From: Erinaceus europaeus
Taxonomy: Eukaryota > Chordata > Mammalia > Eulipotyphla > Erinaceidae
NCBI RefSeq assembly: GCF_950295315.1
Contig: NC_080164.1
Coordinates: 112,302,447 to 112,366,446, forward strand
DNA length: 64,000 nt
Reading direction: 5' to 3'
Shown: positions 32,650-42,495 of the stretch, piece after piece
How positions within the stretch are numbered: the first letter of the stretch is position 1
Layout: every line of letters begins with the position of its first letter
The notes under the pieces: model-generated
Databases searched by the model: none
What the model was told of the DNA's origin: nothing
What the model saw: the letters and a program-made list of their open reading frames with translations, nothing else
Made by a program: the position numbers and the translations under genes

Positions 32650-33010
32650 TACTTTTTAAAGATATTTATTTATTTATTTATTTTCATGACAGAAGAGAGA
32701 AAGAGAGACCAGAGACCTCTCAGATTTTGCACATGATGGTGCTTGGGGATCAAACCTGGAGCTTATAGGTATGTAAGTCCTGTGCTCCAGTGCTAAACTG
32801 TCTCCCCAGCCCTACCCTGTTGTTTACTTAGTTATACACTTGTGTATGAAGATTTACTTATCTATTTCATATGAGGTAGAGAAAGTTTCACATGACCTGG
32901 AGGGAAAGAGAGAGAGAGAAACTGGAGCAGCACTCTCTATGACACATACCATCCAGGGGATCAAACCAGGGCCCAAATCAGTCCTGTGCTTTACTTAGCT
33001 GGATTCTTCT
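32650..33010 (-). mobile_element. Two old SINEs in reverse tandem
   Basis: 32650-32817 and 32825-33010 each show a TTATTT-type tail, GAGAAAGAGAGA body, GGGGATCAAACC B-box complement and a CCCCAGCCC or TTCTTCCTGCC end. Diverged SINE-C/D-like copies. Confidence 0.65.
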
Positions 33011-33014
33011 TCCT

Positions 33015-33235
33015 GCCATAGCCTGTTTTGTTTGTTTGTTTTTTGCCTGCAGGGTTATTGCTAGGGCTTAGTCCCTGCACTATGAATCCACTTCTCCTGG
33101 AGGCCATTTTCCCCATATCTTTTTTGTTGCCCTTGTTGTTATTGCTGTTGCTGTTGTTGGATAGGACCGAGAGAAATCAGGAGAGGAGGGGAAGACAGAG
33201 AGGGGGAGAGAAAGACAGACACCTGCAGACATAGC
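33015..33235 (-). mobile_element. SINE-A+ with 3' extension, 5'-truncated
   Basis: Extension GCCTGCAGGGTTATTGCTAGGG..CACTTCTCCTGGAGGC, linker with (TTG)n, body to ACACCTGCAGAC. The rest of the body and the tRNA-like head are absent. Confidence 0.88.
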
Positions 33236-33790
33236 CCATCATTTAAATCATAGCTTTCCATGAACTGACAGGCCTCTGTTCACCTCTCTGTTCACAGATA
33301 TTTTGGGGGGACCTGGACTCTGTCTCAGCCATCAAACAGCCCTGTTGTACACGGTATGATAAAGTCACTCAGACAGATTCTTCTCTGGGGACTCACCACT
33401 TCCTCTCCCCTGTGTCTTCAGTGGACTCTGAAAGCTGAGAAACAAGAGAGCTGGACATAAACAATGATTTATGGATGTGTTGTCACAAACCTATTCTCAC
33501 CCAATTTTTTTTTCTTTTCTCATTTAGCCTTTGTTGAGGAGGGAAATGGTAAGCTAAGTTCATTTGCTCATGCCATATCTCATACAGATTATTTTATCAC
33601 ATTGTAATCATAGCATACATATTACACTATGTGAGCATTAAGGCAGAATCACATAGAAGCCAGTGAATACACACTTCTGTCTGGCAGGTTTGTTTGCTTG
33701 GATACATAGTTCAAATAGGACAGCAAGAAATGTAAATCTTTATCTTCTGTCCTTATGGAGGTGAACAATAACTCAATATAATGAGTGCCA
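33236..33790. other. Single-copy sequence
   Basis: Begins abruptly at the broken SINE. No repeat family recognised. Confidence 0.4.
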
Positions 33791-33980
33791 GGAAAACTAC
33801 CAGGCAGTGGCTCATGATGCTTCACAAAGCAAGAGAAACTGAGTTCAAGTCCTGGGTCCCCACCAGCAGGGGAGAAGTTTCATGAGTGCTGAAGTGGGGT
33901 GCTGGTGTTTCTTTGCCTCTTTGCGTGTCTACTTATTTCTGTTTCTCATACTCTCAAAAAAAAAAAAAAAAAAAAAAAAG
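33791..33980 (+). mobile_element. SINE-B
   Basis: ACTACCAGGCAGTGGCTCATG head, GAGTTCAAGTCCTGGGTCC, CACCAGCAGGGGAGAAG and a 23-base A-run tail (33957-33979). Confidence 0.85.
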
Positions 33981-34089
33981 GAAAGGAAATGAAAGGAAGA
34001 AAAGGAAAAAAAAAAAGTAAAAACAAAAGTGACAGAAAAAAGGAAAGACACAGAATGGAATGAAGAAAGACAGCAAAAAGAAAGAGAGG

Positions 34090-34383
34090 CAGCGGTAGCA
34101 CACCCTGTTAAGTGCTCATAGTACTAAGCACAAGGACGTGTGAAAGAATCCAGGTTCTAGCTTCTCACACCCCACCTGCAAGGGGGATAGATGCTTCACA
34201 AGCAGCAGGAGTGTGCAGGTGTCTCTTTTTATCTCTCCCCCTCTGCCTCCCTCTCCTGTCTCAATTTCTCTCAGTCATATCCAGTAAAATAGAAAAAAAA
34301 GAAAAAGAAAAAGAAAAAATTGGCTACCAGGAGCTGGCACCGAGCTCCAGTGATAAACCTGGAGAGGAAAAAATAAATAAATA
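34090..34383 (+). mobile_element. SINE-A+ with 3' extension
   Basis: Head GGCAGCGGTAGCACACCC, B-box-like CCAGGTTCTAGC, CT-rich body and a GAAAAAGAAAAAG linker. Then extension TACCAGGAGCTGGCACCGAGC..GTGATAAACCTGGAG and an AATAAATAAATAAA tail. AAAGAGAGG flanks both ends. Confidence 0.85.
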
Positions 34384-35086
34384 AAAGAGAGGGGGGCTTT
34401 TGGGAAGAGTGGAGTCAATCAGTAACTGTACTTCAGTGATAACCTTGGTGACAAAAGAAAAAAGAAAAGGATAGTTTACTCTGGTAACTAATGAATGTAT
34501 TCTTTGGGCCCCATGAGCTTGTTTTTTCCTACATCAGTTTGTTCAAAAAGACTTAAAATAAACAGCAATATTTAGAAAAATAAATTTAAAGACCATTTAA
34601 TCCATTTAATTGGTATAAAAGCCTAAACTTATATTCCAATTATCTTTTTAAATTCTAAGAGGAATCATATGGTAGAAAAACTGGGAAAGTCCACACCTTC
34701 AGGAACCACAGGCATAGTTCCACTTCCTGACTTTAAAGGAGAAGTCAGCTACTGCATCTTTGAAACTGAGTCTGAATAAAATAGTTTTGTAAAAAAATAT
34801 TACACAGCTATTGTAAGCTGGCTCATAGCAATTTAACCATGTTCTGTTGCTCTTTTGCTTTAGGAGATAAAGCTAACAACTCAAGAAGATTTATCTGGTC
34901 CAATCACGATGCACAGATGTAAAAGTGGAAGGAGCTCTGAGCTCTAATACTCTGTCTCCCCTGTAGGTTCTGCTACTTAGTGCTGCCAGAGCACTGATTT
35001 ACGGGGGGGGGGGGGGGGGAAGCATTGGTCAGGTTTGATTGTAAAGTGAAAGCTACCAGCCATGTTAGAGGTGAAAGCAAAACCCG
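34384..35086. other. Mostly single-copy sequence with a G-run
   Basis: 34387-34465 may be another SINE 3' extension (AGTGATAACCTTGGTGAC). A pure G-run occupies about 35003-35020. The remainder is unrecognised. Confidence 0.45.
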
Positions 35087-35106
35087 CTGTGCTACCGCCT
35101 GACTCC
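35087..35106 (-). mobile_element. SINE-A head scrap
   Basis: ACCCGCTGTGCTACCGCCTG then ACTCC is the reverse 5' terminus of SINE-A with no body attached. Confidence 0.65.
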
Positions 35107-35584
35107 AGCAAATTTTTAAATGAGAAAACTTAATCACTTATGATGTTTGGAACTTCAGGAATTTTTGACATCATTAATAGTAATCTCAGTGGTTCTATGA
35201 TAACAATTGGAATTTGGCTTCTCAATTAGAAAAGACTATTTTGAATAAAGCAATTTCATAAATGAAACAATTTTCATGTACTCAAAGTGCTTTTGTCTAT
35301 TCTCTTCCTATAATAACTTCTAGTGACCCTTTGCTAGAATATTTTACAAGACCTTAACCTAAGTTTTGAACCAACTCTTTACTGATTATTGCTACTTTAC
35401 TGTATTTGAGAGTTGAATGGCTTATTTTTAACGCTCAGAATGTTTGAAGTATACATATCCAAAGACAAGTATCACAGTAGTCTGTTTTTGTTTCATAGAT
35501 GCTAAAGTTTGGAATAATCTATAAAGATTAATAGTCATCTTGATCTCATTGGTTACAATTAAAAAAAAAAAAACAACTGATGCT
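35107..35584. other. Single-copy AT-rich sequence
   Basis: Nothing recognised. Confidence 0.4.
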
Positions 35585-35744
35585 GTGAGTCAGGTGGTGG
35601 CTCAATCTGTAGGCTACATGCTCCCAGGCACAAGGACTGGGTTTGAGTCCTTGGTCCCCACCTCCAGAGAAGAAGCATAAGCAGTGCTAGAATAGTGTTA
35701 CAGGTGTTTCTCCTCTTTCCTTTGTCAGAAAAAAGTTTAAAGGA
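35585..35744 (+). mobile_element. SINE-B with a GAA-rich tail
   Basis: GTGAGTCAGGTGGTGGCTC head, GGGTTTGAGTCCTTGGTCC, body and AGAAAAAAGTTTAAAGG. The tail has expanded into a purine-only tract (35745-35842, continued after the L1 at 37201). Confidence 0.85.
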
Positions 35745-35842
35745 AGAAGAGAAAGAAAAAGAAGAGGCGGAGGAGAAGGCAGAAGGAGAAGGTGGAGGAG
35801 GGAGAGGAGGAGGAGGACAAGGAGAAGAAGAAGGAGGAGAAG
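35745..35842 (+). repeat. Purine-only (GAA/GGA)n tract, left part
   Basis: Almost pure A/G. It is continuous with 37201-37437 once the intervening L1 is removed. Confidence 0.93.
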
Positions 35843-36143
35843 AGCCATATACAAATTTAATGCAATACCCATCAAAGTTCCACCAAGCTTCTTTAAGAGA
35901 ATAGAACAAACACTACAATCATTTATCTGGAACATGAAAACACCTAGAATCTTAAGGAAAAGAAACAGAAATGGAGGCATCACACTCCCAGACCTTAAAC
36001 TATATAATAAAGCCATCATCATCAAAACAGCAAGGTACTGGAACAAAAATAGGCACACAGACCAGTGGAACAGAATTGAAAGCCCAGAAATAAATCCCCA
36101 CACCTATGGACATCTAATCTTTGATAAGGGGGCCCAAAGGATT
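35843..36143 (+). pseudogene. L1 ORF2 fragment after the RT core
   Basis: Translates as the conserved post-RT block: [49 protein letters not shown] and [16 protein letters not shown]2 is the L1 endonuclease/reverse transcriptase; this piece has no catalytic residues. Frame shifts near 35903 and the downstream deletion end it. The same residues occur at 46335-46610 on the minus strand, allowing direct alignment. Confidence 0.9.
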
Positions 36144-37200
36144 ATATATATAGGCTGTGTATTTGATATGCGGACTCTCTCAAAAGCCTAGACCAAGTAG
36201 ATCAGAAGCAACCAATAGCACAGCTATACAGAAGATACTGGGTACTGTACAGCAAACCCTAACAAAAGGACTTTTCAAAGTTAACCCAATTACCAAATAA
36301 TGTGATGATAACATTGACTATCCATTGTCTTTTTGAACCCTAAGACAGCAGGAACCTCACATCTCCACTATAGAACCTCTACTTCCCCCAGTCCTGGAAC
36401 CCTTGGATAGGGCCCACTTTCCCGTATGCCTCTCCCAATCCATATCAAATAATATTGCATCTGCCGATCGCAGCCTAATCAACACAACAATTGCCACCTC
36501 AACATGCTTCAGCTCAGACTGTGTCCAGAGACTTCACGTGTGGAATGACAACCCTTCAGCTTCATTACTTGGGTGAGACCTTTCCTTTCATAGTATACTC
36601 TAATTCCATCTCAGGTGGTTCACTTTCTAACAAAGTCCCAAAACCTAGATATACACCAGTTTCTGTGAGAGAGAGCATATGTTCACACGTATCCATAAAC
36701 TACTGCAAAATATATACCTGAAAGGAGAAGTACACTAGAGTTTGCAATGAGTACCCCCCTAACACTTCCTCTCCACTATTCCAAGCTTTGGGTCCATGAT
36801 TGCTCAACAATTTGTTTGGCTTCGTATGTTAACTCTCTTTTCAGTCACCAGGTTCCAGATGTCATCAGGATGCCGGCCAGGCTTCCCTAGACTGAAGACC
36901 CCACCAATGTGTCCTGGAGCTCAGCTTCCTCAGAGACACACCCTACTAGGGAAAGAGAGAGGCAGACTGGGAGCATGGACTGACCAGTCATCACCCATGT
37001 TCAGTGGGGAAGCAATTACAGAAGCCAGACCTTCTACCTTCAACCCACAATGACCCTGGGTCCATGGTCCCAGAGGGTTAGAGAATGGGAAAGCTATCAG
37101 GGGAGGGGGTGGGATATGGAGATTGGGTGGTGGGAATTGTGTGGAATTGTACCCCTCCTACCCTATGGTTTTGTTAATTTATCCTTTCTTAAATTAAAAA
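35843..37200 (+). mobile_element. L1 insertion, 5'-truncated and internally deleted
   Basis: Starts in ORF2 at AGCCATATACAAATTTAATG (Ala-Ile-Tyr-Lys-Phe-Asn) and runs to GGGCCCAAAGGATTA (Gly-Ala-Gln-Arg-Ile). Near 36143 it jumps to the distal type II 3'UTR (TATATAGGCTGTG). It ends CCTTTCTTAAATTAAAAA. The 15-bp TSD AAGAAGGAGGAGAAG lies at 35828-35842 and 37201-37215. Comparison with the twin-primed copy (ORF2 at 46335 to 3'UTR at 45045) puts the deletion at about 1.3 kb. Confidence 0.92.
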
Positions 37201-37437
37201 AAGAAGGAGGAGAAGGAGACAGAAGAGAAGAAGAGGAAGAGGAAGAGGAAAAAGAAGAAGAAGAAGAAGAAGAAGAGGAAGGAGAAGGAGGAGAAGGAGG
37301 AGAAGGAGAAGAAGAAGAAGAAGACGAAGACGAAGACGAAGAAGAAGAAGAAGAAGTAGTAGAAGAGAAAGAAGAGGAAGGAACAGGAGGAGGAGGACAA
37401 AGAGAAGAAGGAGGAAAAGGAGAAGGAGAAGAAGAAA
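37201..37437 (+). repeat. Purine-only (GAA/GGA/GAC)n tract, right part
   Basis: About 235 bases of nearly pure A/G with a few GAC units (37323-37340). It yields an artificial poly-Glu frame on plus and poly-Leu or poly-Phe frames on minus. Confidence 0.95.
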
Positions 37438-37499
37438 ATTCCCAACAAAAGTGGAGGAGTTGCTATGTAGGCACAGAGCTGTAGACTTTAATCTGGGCA

Positions 37500-37625
37500 A
37501 ACACATATGCACACTTACACACACTCTCATATACACTCACACACATACATTCACACACACACATATGTGCACAAGCACACACACACACACACCGAAACAC
37601 AATCAAACAAACAAACAAACAAAAA
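37500..37625 (+). repeat. (CA)n-rich tract ending in (AAAC)n
   Basis: Imperfect CACACA/CATACA repeats, then (ACAA)n at 37605-37621. Confidence 0.9.
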
Positions 37626-37654
37626 AGTAAAGTAAAAACCTCATACAGAATTTC

Positions 37655-37785
37655 AAATTTTTTTTGTAATTTTTCCAGAGCACTATTCAGCTCTGGATGG
37701 CACGGGGAATTGAGCCTGAGACTATGAAGCTCAGGCATGAGAGTCTCTTTGCATAACCATTATACTATCTACCCCCGCCCAGAAT
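37655..37785 (-). mobile_element. SINE-C
   Basis: Reverse copy: CAGAGCACTATTCAGCTCTGG, AGCTCAGGCATGAGAGTC, GCATAACCATTATACTATC. Confidence 0.88.
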
Positions 37786-37859
37786 TTCAACTTTTGTTAG
37801 TTCTGTGGATTGTTTTGGTTGCAGGTTGAACTTTACAGGGCCTTGTAGAAACACTTAAT

Positions 37860-38095
37860 TTTTAAAAAATATTTATTTATTTATTATTGGATAGAGACAG
37901 AGAGAACTTGAGAGGGAAGGGGGAGACCGAAACAAAGGAGAGCTGCAGAGAGACACTTGCAGCCCTGCTTCACCACTTGTAAAGCTTTCACCTCCCCCAC
38001 CACTACCCGGCAGGTGAAGGTCTGAGACTTAAACCTGGGTGCTTGTGCACTGTAATGTGTGAGCTTAACCAAGCAGGCCACCACCTGGCCCTGTA
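37860..38095 (-). mobile_element. SINE-B
   Basis: Reverse copy with a roughly 20-base insertion (CACCTCCCCCACCACTACC) before GGCAGGTGAAGG. Ends CCACCTGGCCC. Confidence 0.88.
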
Positions 38096-39212
38096 AACAC
38101 TTAAGTTTGTGTTAGAGAAGCACAGGAAAGGATAATTTTTTCTTTTCAGCACTGCTTTCTTTATGCTTAAAGCATAACCTTTGAGGTACACAGAGGCAGC
38201 ATATCTGCATATGTAACATGACACAGGGGTGTAATCTAACATCACAGATGCTCCTGGGGCACATTCAGCTGCCAGTGTAAGAAGGACACTCCTCTCTCAG
38301 CTCTCTGGAAGAAGCCACGGTATTAAAATGAACATAGTGTTTCCTGAGCCATTAACCAAAATGTGCAACAGCTTTCATTTAAACCCTCCACTCCTAATTA
38401 CAATTTTAAAAATTTTCTCTCAGAAACATTTGAATAAGTGCCCAATCAAATCCAATACCCTGAATGTGTTTAACATATCTCTAGGCTATTTGGAACAGGC
38501 CATTATGAATAGTTCTTCAAATGGGGTTAATTTGACAAACAAGTAAATCTATTGCAGTTGACTATTTCTTGCTAATTCCTCATCCAGGGCTGAATATCAA
38601 AAGCAGAGCGGTCGAATGAAATTATTCACAGAGCAAAAAACAAGTGGTAAAAATCTAAACCAATATTAGCTGAGCAAAAAATAGATATAATAAGCCTACT
38701 TTTTGGCTCAGTGCCTTTTGATTTCTATTCAGATATTAATTGGACTGTGAAGAGAAAATCTCAGTGTGCTGTTAGTTACCAATAAAACTCTATTCAAATA
38801 AGGTGAAGCATTTATTAATATATATACAACATCAAATGACATTAAAGAAATGCTCCTTTCCTGTACACCGGAAGAAACAAAGAGGAATGTGGAGAATATG
38901 GGAATGTGCCCTCTGCTGGCCAAGATCAGAGTCTTTTTCTACAGACAATAGAAGCAAAATCCTAGAAACAAAACATATTCTATTCAATAATTTATAGAAG
39001 GAACAAAAAAGATTTGATTTTGTTAAGTAAATATCTTGCCAGGAGGGGTGACAGTTTGAGTATTGCTGCTTATAGCAAGGCAAAAATGAATTACAGGAAA
39101 TAACTATAGTTTTATTTCTCTTCAGATTTTTATACTGATTTGTTGATAGAATGAAATTTAAATATACAGTTGGTGAATTCTGTTGAGGTTGTAGGAGATG
39201 AAACAGAACTAA
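38096..39212. other. Single-copy AT-rich region
   Basis: About 1.1 kb free of recognised repeats. Overlapping 60-80 codon frames on both strands show no domain. No exon supported. Confidence 0.45.
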
Positions 39213-39214
39213 TT

Positions 39215-39420
39215 TTTAAAATAATTTTATTTATTATTGGATAGAGACACTGAAATTAAGAGGGAAGGGGGAGATAGAGAGAGAGAGAGAGAGAGAGACC
39301 TGCAAACCTGCTTCACTGTTTGCAAAGCTTTACCTTTACAGGTAGGGACCAGGGACTTGAACCTGGGTCCTTGTGTGTTGTAATGTGAGTGCTTAACCAG
39401 GTATGCTACTGGCTGGCCCC
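39215..39420 (-). mobile_element. SINE-B
   Basis: Reverse copy: TTTATTTATTATTGGATAGAG, (GA)n at 39277-39298, GGGACCAGGGACTTGAACC, GGTATGCTACTGGCTGGCCCC. Confidence 0.9.
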
Positions 39421-39716
39421 AAAAGGAAACAAATTAACTTTTGAATTTATTCCAAAGTTTGACAATAATTATAGTCCATTGGGTTCTCAATGCCAAACAG
39501 CTGGCAAATTTAGTATAGCATAATAAATATAATGAATAAAGATAACATAATATTTATTGCATTTTGAGACTTATTCGAGTGGCTGCAGCATTTCCATCTT
39601 TCTAAAGTAACTGAAGTAATATACAAGATAAATATGTATAAATTCATCAGTCCAGAGAAATGAGATTAAAAAAAAAGATACAGGAAGTGAAATTAAGGCA
39701 AAACTTTTGTGAAATT
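39421..39716. other. Single-copy AT-rich sequence
   Basis: Nothing recognised. Confidence 0.4.
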
Positions 39717-39721
39717 CTGAA

Positions 39722-40257
39722 TGTCGGGTTCCTCGGGTAAACAGACTAGCCCGGCTCCCATGTCACCGCCTGGCCTGTTGGCCTCCAGAGCCTAGACGGA
39801 GAGTGGGGGACCTAAGCCAGCAGCAGCAGTGGTGAGCTCACTGAGTGGTCTTCCAGCATACCGTGGTGGCAGACAGTAGAACAAACCATCTCAGAGTACT
39901 GTGGCATTGGACGGAACACTTTATTGTCTCAGTTACAAGTTTATAAAGGGGTAGCTGTTCAGGGGAAGTAGCCAAACTGGCCAATGAGACCAATATCTCC
40001 TCATAAGGGAAAAGAGAGCAAGAGAATGATAAAGTATGGATGGTGATGTAGGAATGGGGAAATAGAAATTTAAAGAAGGCTAAGCTCACCAGAGGGAGAG
40101 TGAAGTGATGCAGTCAAGACTGACAGGAAGTTTGGAATTGCCCCACGTACTCTGGCCACATCTCGTTCGACCACAAGGCTGGCATACCAAGGGGAGTCTG
40201 ATAGACAAGCTTCCAGGGGGATCAGCCATCCATGCTCCAACACACATTATACCCACA
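39722..40257 (-). mobile_element. Solo LTR, 536 bp, reverse strand
   Basis: The plus-strand edges are TGTCGGGTTCC and ...TTATACCCACA, i.e. TG...CA. A 5-bp duplication CTGAA flanks it (39717-39721, 40258-40262). In sense orientation TATAAA (complement at 39940-39945) precedes AATAAA (complement at 39920-39925) by 14 bases. No gag, pol or env sequence remains. The 5-bp duplication is short, so the boundary call leans also on the terminal dinucleotides and LTR signals. Confidence 0.75.
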
Positions 40258-40262
40258 CTGAA

Positions 40263-40445
40263 AACATTCTGGGTGGGGGGAGAGTACAAGTCCTGGAAAA
40301 GGATGACAGAGGATCTAGTGGGGATTGTATTGTTATGTGGAAAACTGAGGAATGTTATGCATGTACAAACTATTGCACTTACTATTGATTGACTGTAAAA
40401 CATTAAACCCCCTATAAATAAATAAATAAACAAACAAACAAACAA
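40263..40445 (+). mobile_element. L1 3' end fragment, type I
   Basis: GGATCTAGTGGGGATTG, TGTTATGTGGAAAACTGAGG, ATGCATGTACAAACTATTGC and ACATTAAACCCCCTATAAATA, with an AAATA/AAAC tail to 40450. Confidence 0.8.
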
Positions 40446-40795
40446 ACAAACACTCTGGGAATATGGATGAGTAACATTTTGATGGATGCCTCAGCCTCCA
40501 CACAGGGGACTGCAGTGAAAGGGTTTCTGGGAGAGCTGATCTGGGACCTGGTGCATCTCTAGCTCCTCATCATTGTTCTCATCACTGTTGGGGTGATAAA
40601 GTGCAGTCTGTGGTCCTTAAGTCTAAAAGTGGCATTAAGAAGGCAAAGAACTGATAGATGTAGTTCCCACTTGAAAGTGCTGTCCTGAAGGGAACAAGGA
40701 CCAAGTAATTAATCTACTCAGAGTTCCTGATTTAAAAGAGAAAAGAAAGGAAAAGAAAAGAAAACTTAAGCTGTTCAGAAAGGTTAAAAAGATAG
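40446..40795. other. Single-copy sequence
   Basis: No recognised element. Confidence 0.4.
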
Positions 40796-41000
40796 GAGAA
40801 AATGATTTTTAAATTTTTATGGAACCCAGGACCTCACCCATGTTTGGTTTCACTGCTCCAGGCTTCTTGTTTGTCCAGTTAAAGAGACAGAAACAGAAAG
40901 TGATAAAGAGAGGGAGAGAAACACCAGAACCTCTTTTGTTATTATCCGTGTATTGTGTGAACAAAGGCACACTTTACCTGGGGAGCTGTCTCTTGAGCCC
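40796..41000 (-). mobile_element. Degenerate SINE
   Basis: Reverse layout: GGAACCCAGGACCTCACCC, AGAGACAGAAACAGAAAG, GAGAGAAACACCAGAACC, CTTTACCTGGGGAGCTGTCTC. Confidence 0.6.
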
Positions 41001-41201
41001 AGAAGCCAACTTTATGAGTGAAGCACTAGTTAGTATAAAAAGCAGTTCATAAAGACAACTGTGAATTGTGGTGAAAAATGAAATACCCTAAATGAAAAAC
41101 CCTAAATAAGTTACTATGATCATAACTTATAGAAAGCTGATAAGAAATCATTAGGATGAGAGTAGATTATATATAACTTGTCTTTTAAAAACTCCAAGTG
41201 A

Positions 41202-41498
41202 GGGGAGTCGGGCTGTAGCGCAGTGGGTTAAGCGCAGGTGGAGCAAAACACAAGGACCGGCATAAGGATCCCGGTTCGAACCCCGGCTCCCCACCTGCAG
41301 GGGAGTCGCTTCACAGGCGGTGAAGCAGGTCTGCAGGTGTCTGTCTTTCTCTCCTCCTCTCTGTCTTCCCCTCCTCTCTCCATTTCTCTCTGTCCTACCC
41401 AACAACGACAACAATAATAATAACTACAACAATAAAACAACAAGGGCAACAAAAGGGAATAAATAAATAAAATAAATATTTTTTTAAAAAGGATATTA
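41202..41498 (+). mobile_element. SINE-A, young copy
   Basis: Near-consensus, with TAGCGCAGTGGG A box and GGTTCGAACCC B box. TSD AAAAACTCCAAGTGA at 41187-41201 and 41499-41513, 15 of 15 identical. Confidence 0.97.
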
Positions 41499-41611
41499 AA
41501 AAACTCCAAGTGAAAAAACAAATAAAAAACAAAACAGCAACAAACTCCTTCAGGTGAAATGGTATTAACAACATATTGCAGGAATTCTGAAAATAATTGT
41601 GTATAAAGGGA

Positions 41612-41835
41612 AAGTAATTGGGGTCAGGTGGTGGGGCACCTGGTTAAGTGTACACATTACATTGTGCAAGGACCTGGGTTCAAGCCCCTAGTCCCCACCT
41701 GCAAGGGGGGAAGCTTCATGATCGGTAAAACAAGGATGCAGGTATCTCTCTGTCTCTTTCCCTCTCTATTTCTCCCTCCCTTTTCAATTTCTTTCTGTTT
41801 CTATCCAATAATAAATAAATAAAATTTTTAAAAAG
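41612..41835 (+). mobile_element. SINE-B
   Basis: GGGGTCAGGTGGTGGGGCACC head, GGGTTCAAGCCCCTAG, CACCTGCAAGGGGGG, CTATCCAATAATAAATAAAT. Confidence 0.93.
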
Positions 41836-41904
41836 GAAAGGTAATATATTTCTTATAATGCTAATAACGGAAAAGCAACTGTAATTGCTTAAATCAAGCT
41901 AACC

Positions 41905-42105
41905 TTCACATTTTTATTTGTATATTTTGTATAGAGACAAAAATTAAGAAAGGAGGGGGAGATAGAGAAAGAGACAGATAGACACCTGCAGTTCTGCTTT
42001 ACTACTTGTGAAGCTTTTCCCCCAGCAGGTGGGAACTGAGGACTTGAACCTGGGTCCTTGCACTGTAATGTGTTTATGTAGTCAGGTACACCACTGCCTG
42101 GTCCC
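41905..42105 (-). mobile_element. SINE-B
   Basis: Reverse copy: TGTATAGAGACAAAAATTAAG, CCCAGCAGGTGGGAACTGAGG, CTTGAACCTGGGTCC, CACTGCCTGGTCCC. Confidence 0.9.
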
Positions 42106-42149
42106 ACCTTCACCTTTTTGAAAGAACTACTCACTTAATGATGAGGGAG

Positions 42150-42314
42150 AGGAAGACATAATCAATGTATTTCTTTCTGTCTTATCTAATAAAAGGAGAA
42201 AGCAAAAAAAAAAAAAAAGAAAAGAAAAAAGAAAAACAATAGCCACTGGGAGTGGTAGATCCTTAGTGCTGGCACTGAGCACCAGCATTAACTGTTGTGG
42301 GGAAAAAAAAAAAT
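42150..42314 (+). mobile_element. SINE 3' half with extension
   Basis: TTTCTTTCTGTCTTATCTAAT, then an AAAAGAAAAG linker, then the extension GCCACTGGGAGTGG..GGCACTGAGCACCAGCATTAAC and an A-run. The tRNA-like head is missing. Confidence 0.7.
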
Positions 42315-42495
42315 CTTGGGGCCCAGTTGTGGTGCACCTGTTTGAGTGCACATAGTATGATACATATTTTTTTCCAGAGAGAGAGAGAGAAGCAACAAAT
42401 CCTACCCACCCCCATACTAAGTCATGGTATTCATGCTGGGGCTACTTGAAAGGCAAGTACTCTGTTCAGTGAGATATTGCTTGGTCCCCACTGCA
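42315..42495. mobile_element. SINE-B head fragment plus old reverse SINE
   Basis: 42315-42362 is a forward SINE-B head (GGGGCCCAGTTGTGGTGCACC) with no body. 42363-42495 is an old reverse SINE (GAGAGAGAGAGAAGCAAC.., GAGATATTGCTTGGTCCCC). Confidence 0.6.

Noticed and set aside
36130..36150. Splicing of L1 RNA as the cause of the internal deletion
   Set aside because: The join (GGATTA/TATATAG) keeps bases that a GT-AG removal would not. A TTA microhomology deletion fits better.
37050..37484. 144-codon Glu-rich frame and overlapping Leu-rich and Phe-rich frames on minus
   Set aside because: They are translations of the GAA/GGA microsatellite joined to L1 3'UTR. Low complexity in every frame.
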